A stretch of DNA of 64,000 bases from Enhydrobacter aerosaccus (GTDB lineage Bacteria; Pseudomonadota; Alphaproteobacteria; Reyranellales; Reyranellaceae), in contig NZ_FUWJ01000003.1 of NCBI RefSeq assembly GCF_900167455.1, positions 1 through 64,000 on the forward strand, in the 5' to 3' direction. A model generated the notes under the pieces. That model did no database searches. It worked only from the letters and a program-made list of their open reading frames with translations, and was not told the origin of the DNA. The translations under genes were made by a program, and so were the position numbers. Every line of letters starts with the position of its first letter. The stretch's first letter is position 1. Below, one piece after another: positions 53,100-61,789 of the stretch.

Positions 53100-53172
53100 C
53101 GGCTCCTTGATCCAGATCAGGCCAGGGTGATCGATCGCGCCTAGACTTGCCGTGCTCAAGGAGGGTCGAGCC

Positions 53173-54285
53173 ATGCATGTCGGCGTTCCCAAGGAGATCA
53201 AGAACCACGAATACCGCGTCGGCCTCGTGCCTTCATCGGTCGCCGAGCTGGTGCGGCACGGTCACGTCGTCACGGTCGAGCGCGGTGCGGGAGTCGGCGC
53301 CGGACTGGAGGACGAACTCTATCTCGCCGCCGGTGCCCGGCTCGCTGCGACGGCCGACGAGATCTTTGTCACCGCCGACATGATCGTGAAGGTGAAGGAG
53401 CCGCTGGAGGCCGAACGGCGCAAGCTTCGCCGCGGCCAGGTCCTGTTCACCTACCTGCATCTCGCGCCCGATCCGGATCAGACCAAGGCCCTGCTGCAGA
53501 GCGGCGTCACGGCCATCGCCTACGAGACCGTGACGTCGCCATCGGGTGCGCTGCCGCTGCTGACACCGATGTCGGAAATCGCCGGCCGCCTCGCGCCGCA
53601 GGTTGGCGCTCGCTATCTCGAACGCGAGGAAGGCGGGCGCGGCGTCCTGCTGGGCGGCGTGCCGGGCGTGCCGCCGGCCGAGGTGGTCGTGCTGGGCGCC
53701 GGCGTCTCCGGCACCCATGCCGCCACCATTGCCCTCGGCATGGGGGCGACCGTCACCATCGTCGACCGCTCCGGCGACGCCCTTCGCCGTATCGCGGTCC
53801 AGTTGCCGGGCGCGCGCACCCTCTTCTCGACCCACGATGCGCTGGTGCAGATCGTCCGCCGGGCCGACCTGCTGGTCGGCGCCGTGCTCGTGCCCGGTGC
53901 CGCCGCGCCCAAGATCGTGACGCGCGAGATGGTAAAGACGATGAAGAACGGCAGTGTGATCGTCGACATTGCCATCGACCAGGGCGGCTGTTGCGAAACC
54001 TCGCGGCCGACCACGCATTCCAATCCCACCTATGTCGAGGAAGGGGTGATTCACTACTGCGTCACCAACATGCCGGGTTCGGTGGCCCGGACCTCGACCT
54101 TCGCGCTCAACAACGCCACGCTGCCGTTCGTGCTGGCGCTGGCCGACAAGGGCTGGCGCCGCGCCATTGCAGAGGATCCGCATCTGCGCAACGGCCTCAA
54201 TGTCCATGACGGCCGGCTGACCTGCCGGCCGGTGGCCGAAGCCCAGAACCTTCCCTACACCGCGCCGGACCAGCTCGCGGCATGA
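53173..54285 (+). CDS. ald: alanine dehydrogenase
   Basis: NAD-dependent enzyme of 370 residues interconverting alanine and pyruvate plus ammonia. N-terminal [18 protein letters not shown], the catalytic-type Lys in VKVKEPL and His in YLHLAPD, and the NAD motif [20 protein letters not shown] are present. It ends in ATGA overlap with the exonuclease gene. Start ATG 53173 begins the family-typical segment. Confidence 0.97.
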   Translation: MHVGVPKEIKNHEYRVGLVPSSVAELVRHGHVVTVERGAGVGAGLEDELYLAAGARLAATADEIFVTADMIVKVKEPLEAERRKLRRGQVLFTYLHLAPDPDQTKALLQSGVTAIAYETVTSPSGALPLLTPMSEIAGRLAPQVGARYLEREEGGRGVLLGGVPGVPPAEVVVLGAGVSGTHAATIALGMGATVTIVDRSGDALRRIAVQLPGARTLFSTHDALVQIVRRADLLVGAVLVPGAAAPKIVTREMVKTMKNGSVIVDIAIDQGGCCETSRPTTHSNPTYVEEGVIHYCVTNMPGSVARTSTFALNNATLPFVLALADKGWRRAIAEDPHLRNGLNVHDGRLTCRPVAEAQNLPYTAPDQLAA

Positions 54286-54989
54286 GCGACGACATCGTCC
54301 TGGTCTTCGATCTCGAGACGGTGCCCGATGTCGAAGCCTTCGCCGCCGCCGAGGGGCTGGAGAACCATCCGGTGTGGTCGGTGCGGCGGCAGATGGGCGA
54401 GAAGGTCGCGCGGCAGGTGTTCCAGCGGATCGTCTGCATCGGCTCGCTCCGGGCCGGGCGCGACCAGGCCGGCGTGTGGAGACCGCAGGCAATCGACTCG
54501 CCCTCTCTCGGCCAGATGCCCGAGCCGCAGCTGATCCAGCAGTTCGTGGATCAGCTTGCCCAGCACAGGCCCCTGCTGGTCAGCTTCAACGGCCATACCT
54601 TCGACCTGCCGGTGCTGCGCTATCGCGCCATGATGCATCGGATCAGCGCCCCGGGACTGGCCGCCCGCGCCTACTTCGACCGCAGCGGCAGCGACATGGT
54701 CGATCTGTGCGATCTCCTGTCGGCACAGGAACGACATGCGCGCGTCAGTCTTCAGGAGCTGGCGCGCGTGCTCGACCTGCCGGGCAAGCCGCCGGGCATC
54801 GATGGTGCCCATGTCGAGACCATGATGCAGGAAGGCCGCGTTGCGGAAGTGGCCAGCTATTGCCGCAGCGATGTCGTGAACACCTATCGCGCCTGGCTGC
54901 GCTACGAACTGTTCTGCGGAAGGCTGGAGCGGAAAAGCTTCGAGACGAGCGAAAAGGCACTCGCGGACTTCCTCGCGCCGCAATCCTGA
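54282..54989 (+). CDS. predicted 3'-5' exonuclease, DEDD type
   Basis: Protein of 235 residues of the PolB-like exonuclease group. ExoI is FDLETVPD (about 9-16), ExoII SFNGHTFDLPVLRYR, a middle DMVDL and ExoIII YCRSDVVNTY, in which the Tyr-x3-Asp pattern is that of DEDDy enzymes. The substrate, DNA or RNA, is unknown. The start overlaps the ald stop by 4 bases, which suggests coupled translation, though no functional link is known. Confidence 0.85.
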   Translation: MSDDIVLVFDLETVPDVEAFAAAEGLENHPVWSVRRQMGEKVARQVFQRIVCIGSLRAGRDQAGVWRPQAIDSPSLGQMPEPQLIQQFVDQLAQHRPLLVSFNGHTFDLPVLRYRAMMHRISAPGLAARAYFDRSGSDMVDLCDLLSAQERHARVSLQELARVLDLPGKPPGIDGAHVETMMQEGRVAEVASYCRSDVVNTYRAWLRYELFCGRLERKSFETSEKALADFLAPQS

Positions 54990-55043
54990 GCGACAATTCT
55001 CCGTAACGACCTCGGTCAACGAGGCGTTCACCGGAGGAAACAC

Positions 55044-56279
55044 ATGTCGAAGATCCGTCGCCGGGCGCTCGTCGCCTCGGCCGCCGCTTTCACTCTTGCA
55101 CCCTACATCGTGCGTGCCGACGCCAAGAAGTACGATCACGGCGTCACCGACAAGGAAATCAAGCTCGGCCACACCAATCCCTATTCGGGCCCGCTTTCGG
55201 CCTACGGCACGATCGGCAAGGCGATCGGCGCTTACTGGCAGATGGTCAACGACAATGGCGGCATCAACGGCCGCAAGGTCACCTTCATCACCTACGATGA
55301 CGGCTTCGTGCCCTCGAAGACCGTGGAGATGGTGCGCAAGCTGGTCGAGGACGATCAGGTCTTCGCCATCTTCCAGTTGCTGGGCACGCCCACCAATACG
55401 GTGGTGCAGAAGTACCTGAACCAGAAGAAGGTGCCTCAGCTCTTCGTCGCCACCGGTGCCTCCAAGTGGGGCATGCCCAAGGAATTCCCGTGGACCATGG
55501 GCTGGCAGCCCGACTACTTCACCGAAGGGGCGATCTACGCCAAGCACGTTCTCTCTACGCACAAGGACAATCTCAAGGATGTGCGCATCGGCATCCTGTA
55601 CCAGAACGATGACTCGGGTAAGGACTACAGTGGCGGCTTCCTCGCTGGCCTCGGCAAGGAGCACCAGGATCTGGTCTCGGCCAAGGTGAGCTACGAGGTC
55701 ACCGATCCCACCGTCGACAGCCAGATCATCCAGATCAAGAACTCGGGTGCCAACGTCTTCTTCAACGACGGCGCGCCGAAGGCGGCCGCGCAGGCGATCC
55801 GCAAGGTGGCCGATCTCGGCTGGAAGCCGGAGCAGTACCTGGCCAATGTCTCGGCCTCGGTGGCCGCGGTGCTGAAGCCGGCCGGCTTCGACAACAGCAC
55901 CGGAGTCATGACGGCGGCCTACCTGAAAGACGCGACCGACCCGCAATGGGCCAATGACGCGGACTTCAAGGAATGGCAGGCCTGGATGAAGAAATACCTG
56001 CCGGACGCCAACCCGGCCGACTCGGGCAACACCTATGCCTATGCCGTGTCGGCGACCATGCACGATTGCCTGAAGCGGTGCGGCGACACTCTCACCCGCG
56101 CCAACCTGATGAAGATGGCCGCGAGCATGCATAATCTCGAAGTGCCGCTGCTGCTGCCGGGCATCAAGATCAACACCAGCCCGACGGACTTCTATCCCAT
56201 CCAGTCCGTGCGGCTGGCCTCTTTCGACGGCGAGAAGTGGAAACTGTTCGGCGACGTTCTGTCGAACGAAAGCACCTGA
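55044..56279 (+). CDS. branched-chain amino-acid-type ABC binding protein
   Basis: Secreted binding protein of 411 residues with a Tat/Sec-like signal (MSKIRRRALVASAAAFTLAPYIVRADA). The mature start GVTDKEIKLGHTNPYSGPLSAYG matches the LivJ/type I periplasmic-binding family. No permease or ATPase gene is beside it. Ligand may be an amino acid, amide or aromatic acid. ATG 55044 has GGAGG 8 bases upstream. Confidence 0.92.
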   Translation: MSKIRRRALVASAAAFTLAPYIVRADAKKYDHGVTDKEIKLGHTNPYSGPLSAYGTIGKAIGAYWQMVNDNGGINGRKVTFITYDDGFVPSKTVEMVRKLVEDDQVFAIFQLLGTPTNTVVQKYLNQKKVPQLFVATGASKWGMPKEFPWTMGWQPDYFTEGAIYAKHVLSTHKDNLKDVRIGILYQNDDSGKDYSGGFLAGLGKEHQDLVSAKVSYEVTDPTVDSQIIQIKNSGANVFFNDGAPKAAAQAIRKVADLGWKPEQYLANVSASVAAVLKPAGFDNSTGVMTAAYLKDATDPQWANDADFKEWQAWMKKYLPDANPADSGNTYAYAVSATMHDCLKRCGDTLTRANLMKMAASMHNLEVPLLLPGIKINTSPTDFYPIQSVRLASFDGEKWKLFGDVLSNEST

Positions 56280-56382
56280 GGCCTTTTCGCGGACATCGCT
56301 GCAGGCAGGCGCCTGCGGCGATGACCGACGGGCTCGAGGAAGACGCTCGCAGTCACGCCATCGCGCCTCTATCATCGCCGCC

Positions 56383-57306
56383 GTGGCGATCATCCTGTCC
56401 GAGAACTTCCGGGCGCTCTTCTATGCGCCGTTCTATGCCGCCGAAGCGACCGGGGCCTTCAAGGCCGCCGGCGTCGAGGTGGTGCTGAAGCCCTCGCCTG
56501 AGCCGGGCGCCGCCGTGGCGGCGCTGAAGTCGGGCGAAGTCGATGTCATGTGGGGCGGCCCGCTGCGCGTCATGCTCTCCCATCAGGCCGATCCGGCCTG
56601 CGACCTCGTCTGCTTCTGCGATGTCGTGGCGCGCGATCCCTTCTTCGTGATCGGCAACCGTCCGCGACCCGACTTTTCCCTGACCGATCTCGCCACGATC
56701 CGGTTCGCGACCGTGTCCGAAGTGCCGACGCCGTGGATCTGCCTGCAGCAGGATATCCGCCGTGCCGGCCTCGATCCCGACACGCTGGAGCGCGTCACCG
56801 ATCGCAGCATGGCCGAGAACGAGGCCGCTCTCGCCGCCGGGACGATCGAGGCGGTTCAGCTCTTCCAGCCCTATGCCGAACGGCTGATCCGCTCCGGCGC
56901 CGGCCATGTCTGGTATGCCGCGGCCAATCGTGGACGGACCGCCTATACGACCCTGGTCACGCGGCGCGGCGTGCTGGAGGATCGGGCCGACGAGATTGCC
57001 CGCATGGTGCAGGCCTTCCATCGTACCCTGGGCTGGTTCGCCGGCGCGCCGGCCCTCGAGATCGCGCGGACGCTGTCGCGCTACTTCCCCGAGCTCGCCG
57101 TACCGCTCTTCGCCCAATGCATCGAGCGCTATCGCGACCTCAAACTGTGGGCCACCGATCCCGTGGTGCGGCGCGAGGGGTACGACCGGCTGCATACGGC
57201 GATGCGTTCCGCCGGCGCGCTGACGCGGGATATTCCGTTCGAGGCGGTCGTGGATACGAGCGTGGCGGAAGCCACGGTCCGGAATATGCAACACGAAAGG
57301 TCATGA
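56383..57306 (+). CDS. NMT1/THI5-like binding protein without signal peptide
   Basis: Protein of 307 residues that opens with ILSENFRALFYAPFYAAEATGAF and contains DVMWGGPLRVMLSHQ, the fold of NMT1/THI5-like substrate-binding proteins. It lacks a visible signal peptide: GTG 56383 is the only sensible start. It might be cytoplasmic, an enzyme-like member, or have lost its leader. Its stop overlaps the next ATG (ATGA). Ligand unknown. Confidence 0.8.
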   Translation: MAIILSENFRALFYAPFYAAEATGAFKAAGVEVVLKPSPEPGAAVAALKSGEVDVMWGGPLRVMLSHQADPACDLVCFCDVVARDPFFVIGNRPRPDFSLTDLATIRFATVSEVPTPWICLQQDIRRAGLDPDTLERVTDRSMAENEAALAAGTIEAVQLFQPYAERLIRSGAGHVWYAAANRGRTAYTTLVTRRGVLEDRADEIARMVQAFHRTLGWFAGAPALEIARTLSRYFPELAVPLFAQCIERYRDLKLWATDPVVRREGYDRLHTAMRSAGALTRDIPFEAVVDTSVAEATVRNMQHERS

Positions 57307-58280
57307 CCGCTCTCACCCGCCGCCGCGCCCTGCTGGGCGCCCTTGCTCTTCCTGTTACCGCCGCAACCGCCCGCGCCGACAGCTGGCCAAGCCATCCGCT
57401 GCGCGTGATCGTGCCGTTCGCGGCCGGCGCCGGTGTCCTCGACATCATGGCCCGCCTGGTCAGCGCTCCGCTGGGAGAACGGCTGGGTCAGCAGATCGTG
57501 GTCGACAACAAGCCGGGCGCGGGCGGCAATGTCGGCGCCGCCGCCGCCGCGCAGGCTGCACCCGACGGCTATACGCTGCTGGTGGCGAACACGGCGATGG
57601 TGGTGAGCCCGTTCCTCTATGCCCATCCCGGCTTCGATCCGCTGACCGACTTCGCCCCGATCTCGATGCTGAATGCCGCTCCCTTGATGCTGCTGGTGCA
57701 TCCGTCGCTGCCGGTTCATTCAGTCACGGAGTTCATTGCCTATGCCAAGGCCAATCCTGGCAAGCTCTACTACGGCTCGGGTGGCATCGGCTCGACGCCG
57801 TTCCTGGCGGTCGAGCTCCTGAAGGCGCAGGCCGGCTTCGACGCCGTGCATGTGCCCTACAAGGGCGGCGCACCGGCGCTCGCCGACCTGATGGCGGGCC
57901 AGGTCCAGTTCATGATCGAGAACGTACCGGGCACCCTGCCGTTCGTGAAGGACGGCAAGCTGCGCGCGCTCGCCATCACCAGCACCACCCGCTCGGCGCT
58001 GGTGCCGGACCTGCCGACCATGCAGGAAGCTGGCGTGAAGAACTACGAGATGATCGGCTGGAACGGCCTGTTCGCGCCGAAGGCGACGCCAGCGGAGATC
58101 CTGGCCCGGATCGGCAGCGAATTGAGAACGGTGCTGGCGGGGCCGGAAATCAAGCAGCAGATGGCCAAGCTCGGCGCCGATCCCGGCGGCGACAGCCCCG
58201 AGCACTTCGCCGCCTTCGTCAAGGCCGAATCGGATCGCTGGGGCAAGATCATCCGCGACAAGGGCATCAAGCCAGAATAG
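57303..58280 (+). CDS. Bug-family tripartite tricarboxylate receptor
   Basis: Secreted protein of 325 residues with a signal peptide containing twin Arg (MTALTRRRALLGALALPVTAATARA). The Bug signature is VIVPFAAGAGVLDIMARLV with VVDNKPGAGGNVGAAAAAQ. It is coupled to the NMT1-like gene by ATGA. TctA/TctB subunits are not nearby. Ligand unknown. Confidence 0.9.
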   Translation: MTALTRRRALLGALALPVTAATARADSWPSHPLRVIVPFAAGAGVLDIMARLVSAPLGERLGQQIVVDNKPGAGGNVGAAAAAQAAPDGYTLLVANTAMVVSPFLYAHPGFDPLTDFAPISMLNAAPLMLLVHPSLPVHSVTEFIAYAKANPGKLYYGSGGIGSTPFLAVELLKAQAGFDAVHVPYKGGAPALADLMAGQVQFMIENVPGTLPFVKDGKLRALAITSTTRSALVPDLPTMQEAGVKNYEMIGWNGLFAPKATPAEILARIGSELRTVLAGPEIKQQMAKLGADPGGDSPEHFAAFVKAESDRWGKIIRDKGIKPE

Positions 58281-58350
58281 CGACCGCGGGCAGGAGCGGA
58301 ACAGCCTGGGCTGCGGGACGTTCGGCTCGCCTGAGCTGCGGCGAGGCACG

Positions 58351-58911
58351 ATGATCCCGGGACAGCTGATCGGCCAGATTCTGCTCTATGCGATCCTGCC
58401 GCTGTGGCTGGCGACGGGCTTCGCCGATTATCTCTGTCATCGCGCCAGCGCCATCGAGCGGACCAGCGGACCGCGCGAGTCGCTGATGCATCTGCTGCAA
58501 TTCTCCGAAGTGGGATTCGCCCTCCTGGTGGTGCTGTTCCTCGAGATCAATGCTGCGGCGCTCCTGGTCACGATCGCCTGCGTCGCCGTGCACGAGGCGA
58601 CGGCGATCTGGGACGTGCGCTACGCCAATGCCACCCGGACGGTCCTGCCCGTCGAGCAGCATGTGCATGGGCTGCTCGAGAACCTGCCCTTCGCCGGCCT
58701 GCTGCTGATCGCATTGCTGCACTGGCCGTCGGTGGTGCAGATGGTCCACGGGACGGGCTGGTTCGATTATCGTCTCAAGGCGGAACCGATGCCCATCCGG
58801 GTCGTGGCGGTCGTGCTGGGTGGAGCGATCGTGTTCGGCGTCATCCCTTATCTCGAAGAACTGTTCCGCACCCTGCGCGCGACGCGACGGTCCGCGAGCG
58901 CTGTCTCGTAA
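58351..58911 (+). CDS. conserved membrane protein of unknown function
   Basis: Protein of 186 residues with about four membrane segments and conserved-looking polar groups: FADYLCHRASAIERTSGPRES near the start, VHEATAIWDVRYA and VEQHVHGLLENLPFAG with HxH. Similar alphaproteobacterial hypothetical proteins exist as far as I recall. The histidines inside the membrane-border segments could bind a metal. Function unknown. Confidence 0.75.
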   Translation: MIPGQLIGQILLYAILPLWLATGFADYLCHRASAIERTSGPRESLMHLLQFSEVGFALLVVLFLEINAAALLVTIACVAVHEATAIWDVRYANATRTVLPVEQHVHGLLENLPFAGLLLIALLHWPSVVQMVHGTGWFDYRLKAEPMPIRVVAVVLGGAIVFGVIPYLEELFRTLRATRRSASAVS

Positions 58912-58938
58912 CGGTGCAAGCATGACGGTGCCGGCGTG

Positions 58939-59529
58939 ATGATGCAGGTGGATCTTTTTGGCGGTGGCAACGCTGCCGGGCCGGAGGGCTTCCGCTACCG
59001 GCCGGACGTTCTCTCGCCGAGCGAAGAGGCGAGCCTCGTCAAACGCTTCGCCGCCCTGCCCTTCGCGCCGTTCGAGTTCCACGGCTTCCTCGGCAAGCGC
59101 CGCATCGTCTCCTACGGCTGGCGGTACGATTACGCGGCCGAGAAGGCGCGGCCGACCGATCCGATCCCGGATTTCCTGCTGCCGCTGCGCCGGCGCGCCG
59201 CGCAGACAGTCAGCCTTCCTCTCGACTCGCTGCAGCAGGCCCTGATCACCGAATATGCGCCCGGGGCCGCCATTGGCTGGCATCGCGACAAGCCGATGTT
59301 CCAGGACGTGATCGCGCTTTCCTTCCTCTCGCCCTGCCGTCTGCGCTTGCGACGTCGCAAGGCCCAGGGTTGGGAGCGATGGGCAATCGAGGTGCAGCCC
59401 CGCTCCCTTTATCTTCTGCGCGGTGTCGCTCGGCATGAATGGGAGCACAGCATTCCGGCCCTGGAGGCGCTGCGCTATTCCGTGACCTTCCGCACGGTGC
59501 GCGACCGACCGGGCCCGATCGCCCTCTGA
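58939..59529 (+). CDS. AlkB-like 2-oxoglutarate dioxygenase
   Basis: Protein of 196 residues. Iron ligands are H115 and D117 (GWHRDKP) and H170 (WEHSIP), with Arg in RYSVTFRTVR (about R185) for 2-oxoglutarate. FRYRPDVLSPSEEASLVKRF and ITEYAPGAAIGWH are typical of the AlkB fold. It may repair alkylated nucleic acid or act on protein. Start choices are GTG 58936 and ATG 58939; no strong SD is visible. Confidence 0.9.
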   Translation: MMQVDLFGGGNAAGPEGFRYRPDVLSPSEEASLVKRFAALPFAPFEFHGFLGKRRIVSYGWRYDYAAEKARPTDPIPDFLLPLRRRAAQTVSLPLDSLQQALITEYAPGAAIGWHRDKPMFQDVIALSFLSPCRLRLRRRKAQGWERWAIEVQPRSLYLLRGVARHEWEHSIPALEALRYSVTFRTVRDRPGPIAL

Positions 59530-59582
59530 GCAACTTGGCGCCGCCACGGGACGTTGACCGTACAACGACCGTGGAGAGCGAC

Positions 59583-60023
59583 ATGCCCGACCAAACGGCC
59601 CCCGACCAAATGGCTGACACCGCGAGCGGAACGACAACCGGCAACGGACACGCTCCAGGCCTTGGACCGGTCTTGCGCGAACAGGCGGCCCGGCTCGCCG
59701 ATCGCTCGAAGGAGGTCGGCGTCGATACGGCCGAGGCGGTCGGCAAGGCGGCCGAAAGCGCCGCTCATGAGCTCGAACAAGCGGCGCCCGAACTGGCGAG
59801 CTATGTCCGCAACGCCGCCAGCTATACCCACAAGCTCGCCGACGATCTGCGCGACCGCAAGGCGAGCGACCTGCTGTCCGATGCCATCGCCTGGGGCCGC
59901 CAGCAGCCGCTGATGGCCCTGGCCGGCGCCGCGGTGCTGGGCTTCGCCCTGGCGCGGGTGGTGAAGAGCGGCCTGCCGGGTCAGGACGACGGCCAAGGGG
60001 ACCGCCAAGGGGACGTGTCATGA
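59583..60023 (+). CDS. membrane-anchored helical protein
   Basis: Protein of 146 residues. A long charged helical stretch (EAVGKAAESAAHELEQAAPEL) precedes one C-terminal membrane segment (PLMALAGAAVLGFALARVV). It resembles DUF883-like stress proteins. The last bases overlap the holin-like gene by ATGA. ATG 59583 follows GGAGAG. An inverted repeat CGTTG/CAACG precedes it at 59552-59567. Confidence 0.75.
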   Translation: MPDQTAPDQMADTASGTTTGNGHAPGLGPVLREQAARLADRSKEVGVDTAEAVGKAAESAAHELEQAAPELASYVRNAASYTHKLADDLRDRKASDLLSDAIAWGRQQPLMALAGAAVLGFALARVVKSGLPGQDDGQGDRQGDVS

Positions 60024-60415
60024 ACGCCGCCAATCCCATCCGCAATGTGGTCGATCTTGCATCGGACGCCATGGGCAAGGCAGCCGACCTGGTGCAACTC
60101 GAATTCCGACTCGCCCGCGCCGAGATCGCCGAGAAGCTGGAAGCATGGCGAGCCGGCCTCGCCCTGGTCCTGGTCGGCGCCATCTTCGCGACGGCGGCTC
60201 TCTTCCTGCTGCTGCAGGCGGCTGTGGTCGCCCTGGTCGAGCGCGGCCTGAAACCCTCGGCCGCGACACTGATCGTCGCCATCGCCAGCCTGATCGTGGC
60301 CGCCATCCTCATGGGCATCGGCCGTAGCCGGCTGGGTGCGCAAGCGCTCAAACCCGAGCGCACCATCGACCAGCTCTCGCGCGACCGGATCCTGGTGAAG
60401 GAGAAACTCACATGA
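60020..60415 (+). CDS. phage-holin-family 3_6 (DUF1469-like) membrane protein
   Basis: Protein of 131 residues with two membrane segments (LALVLVGAIFATAALFLLLQAAVVAL and TLIVAIASLIVAAILMGIG) after a helical N-terminus (LVQLEFRLARAEIAEKLEAW). In genomes this family is usually a cellular membrane protein despite its name. It overlaps both neighbours by ATGA, so the three genes form one unit. Confidence 0.85.
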   Translation: MNAANPIRNVVDLASDAMGKAADLVQLEFRLARAEIAEKLEAWRAGLALVLVGAIFATAALFLLLQAAVVALVERGLKPSAATLIVAIASLIVAAILMGIGRSRLGAQALKPERTIDQLSRDRILVKEKLT

Positions 60416-61290
60416 GCATGACCGAGTCCCTGGAGCGCCAGGCCGAGACCGTGCGGTCCGACCTGTCTGTGACCCTGGAGGCGCTGCGCGGCAGCATGAC
60501 CCGCACCGCGTTGACCAGCGGCGCGACGGCTCTTGCCAAGGAAGGCGGCGCTACCGTTGCGCGCGCCGCGGTACGGCGGGCCAGCGACAATCCCTTCGCC
60601 GCCCTGCTGATCGGCGCCGGGATGCTGATGCTGCTCACGGGCAAGCCCAACGGCAGCGCCGGCGCCGGACAGATCGTGACGCGGGCCACGAAGGCGGTGA
60701 AGGGCGCGGTCTCCAAGGTCACCGGTGCCACGGCCGATGCCGCGGATACCGTCGGCAACACCGTCTCCAATGCTCGTACCAGCGCGGCCGGCACCGCCAG
60801 CCAAAGCGTAGCAGCCGCCGCGGACTGGACGGCCACCAAGACCGGCGATGCCGTCGCCGGGGTCAGCAGCACCGCCGCCACCGTGACCGCCGCGGCCCAG
60901 GCGAAACTGGACAAGGCAGCCGATGCGTTGGCGCAGGGCCGTGACCGTCTGGCGCAGACGGTTCACGACGTCGAGGACAATGCCGACGCGCTTGGCACAC
61001 GCCTGAGCCAGTTCGCGCAGGAACAGCCCGTCCTCGTGGCGGCGCTGGCCATTGCAGCCGGCGCCGCGCTGGGCGCGGCCTTGCCCATGACGGACGCCGA
61101 GCGGCGCTATCTCGGTCCGTCGGGCGCACGCGTCGCCGAGAAGGGCCGCGCGGTGGCCGGTCATGTCGCGGACGCCGCGGCCGGCAAGGCGCAGGAAGCG
61201 GCCGCCGCTGCCGCCGATACGCTGGCATCGGACGTGCTCGGAGATGGTGCCGGGCCCAACGGCAGGTCCCAGCAGGAGCAGAGCGACTGA
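60412..61290 (+). CDS. DUF3618 family protein
   Basis: Protein of 292 residues. The DUF3618 N-terminus reads LERQAETVRSDLSVTLEALRGSM. One hydrophobic segment is FAALLIGAGMLMLLTG (about 64-79), and a second late one is AALAIAAGAALGAALPM. Between them lies a long alanine/threonine-rich helical region. It completes the three-gene envelope operon. Role unknown. Confidence 0.8.
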   Translation: MSMTESLERQAETVRSDLSVTLEALRGSMTRTALTSGATALAKEGGATVARAAVRRASDNPFAALLIGAGMLMLLTGKPNGSAGAGQIVTRATKAVKGAVSKVTGATADAADTVGNTVSNARTSAAGTASQSVAAAADWTATKTGDAVAGVSSTAATVTAAAQAKLDKAADALAQGRDRLAQTVHDVEDNADALGTRLSQFAQEQPVLVAALAIAAGAALGAALPMTDAERRYLGPSGARVAEKGRAVAGHVADAAAGKAQEAAAAAADTLASDVLGDGAGPNGRSQQEQSD

Positions 61291-61364
61291 CGAGTCCATC
61301 GCCGCCGACGATACCGCCGAACCGCTCCACCCGCCGATTCCGGTCGTCACTGGAGGAGAGGACG

Positions 61365-61778
61365 ATGACCACGCCCGTCGAACACATGTATTTCGCCTGG
61401 AACGATGCGCTGTCGCGCAACGATGCCGAAGGCTTGCTGAAGCTCTATGCCGAGGATGCGCACTTCGAGAGCCCGTTGGTGCCGCACCTGCTGGGTGGCG
61501 ACAACGGCACGCTGCGCGGCCGCCGGGAGCTGAAGCGGCTGTTCGACCTGCTCGCCGAACGCAAGCCACCGGTCCGCCAGTACTACCGGTCCGGTTATCT
61601 CACCGACGGCAAGCGCCTGATCTTCGAGTATCCACGCCAGGCACCGCACGGCGAGCAGATGGACTTCACCGAAGTGATGGAGCTCAACGAGGAGGGCCTG
61701 ATCCAGCGCCACTGCGTCTACTGGGGCTGGTACGGCGTCCGCGTCCTGCAGCGCGATCAATATCGGCGCGCGGCATAG
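61365..61778 (+). CDS. SnoaL/NTF2-like protein
   Basis: Protein of 137 residues in the NTF2-like fold: YFAWNDALSRNDAEGLLKLYAEDAHFESPL, then GRRELKRLFDLLAERKPPVRQYY and MELNEEGLIQRHCVYWGWYG. Such small domains act as isomerases, hydrolases or binding proteins. Substrate unknown. ATG 61365 has GGAG upstream. It is convergent with the PrpF-like gene. Confidence 0.85.
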   Translation: MTTPVEHMYFAWNDALSRNDAEGLLKLYAEDAHFESPLVPHLLGGDNGTLRGRRELKRLFDLLAERKPPVRQYYRSGYLTDGKRLIFEYPRQAPHGEQMDFTEVMELNEEGLIQRHCVYWGWYGVRVLQRDQYRRAA

Positions 61779-61789
61779 AGACCCTCGTT

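Noticed and set aside
60020-60415. Prophage remnant, because of the holin-family gene
   Set aside because: No integrase, terminase, lysin or attachment repeat is near; this family is common as an ordinary membrane gene.
58267-61569. Very long minus-strand open frame of 1100 codons and similar antisense frames (54255-56393, 353-1708, 8195-9598)
   Set aside because: They lie opposite well-recognised genes and have compositions expected from high-GC antisense reading; no domain is visible.
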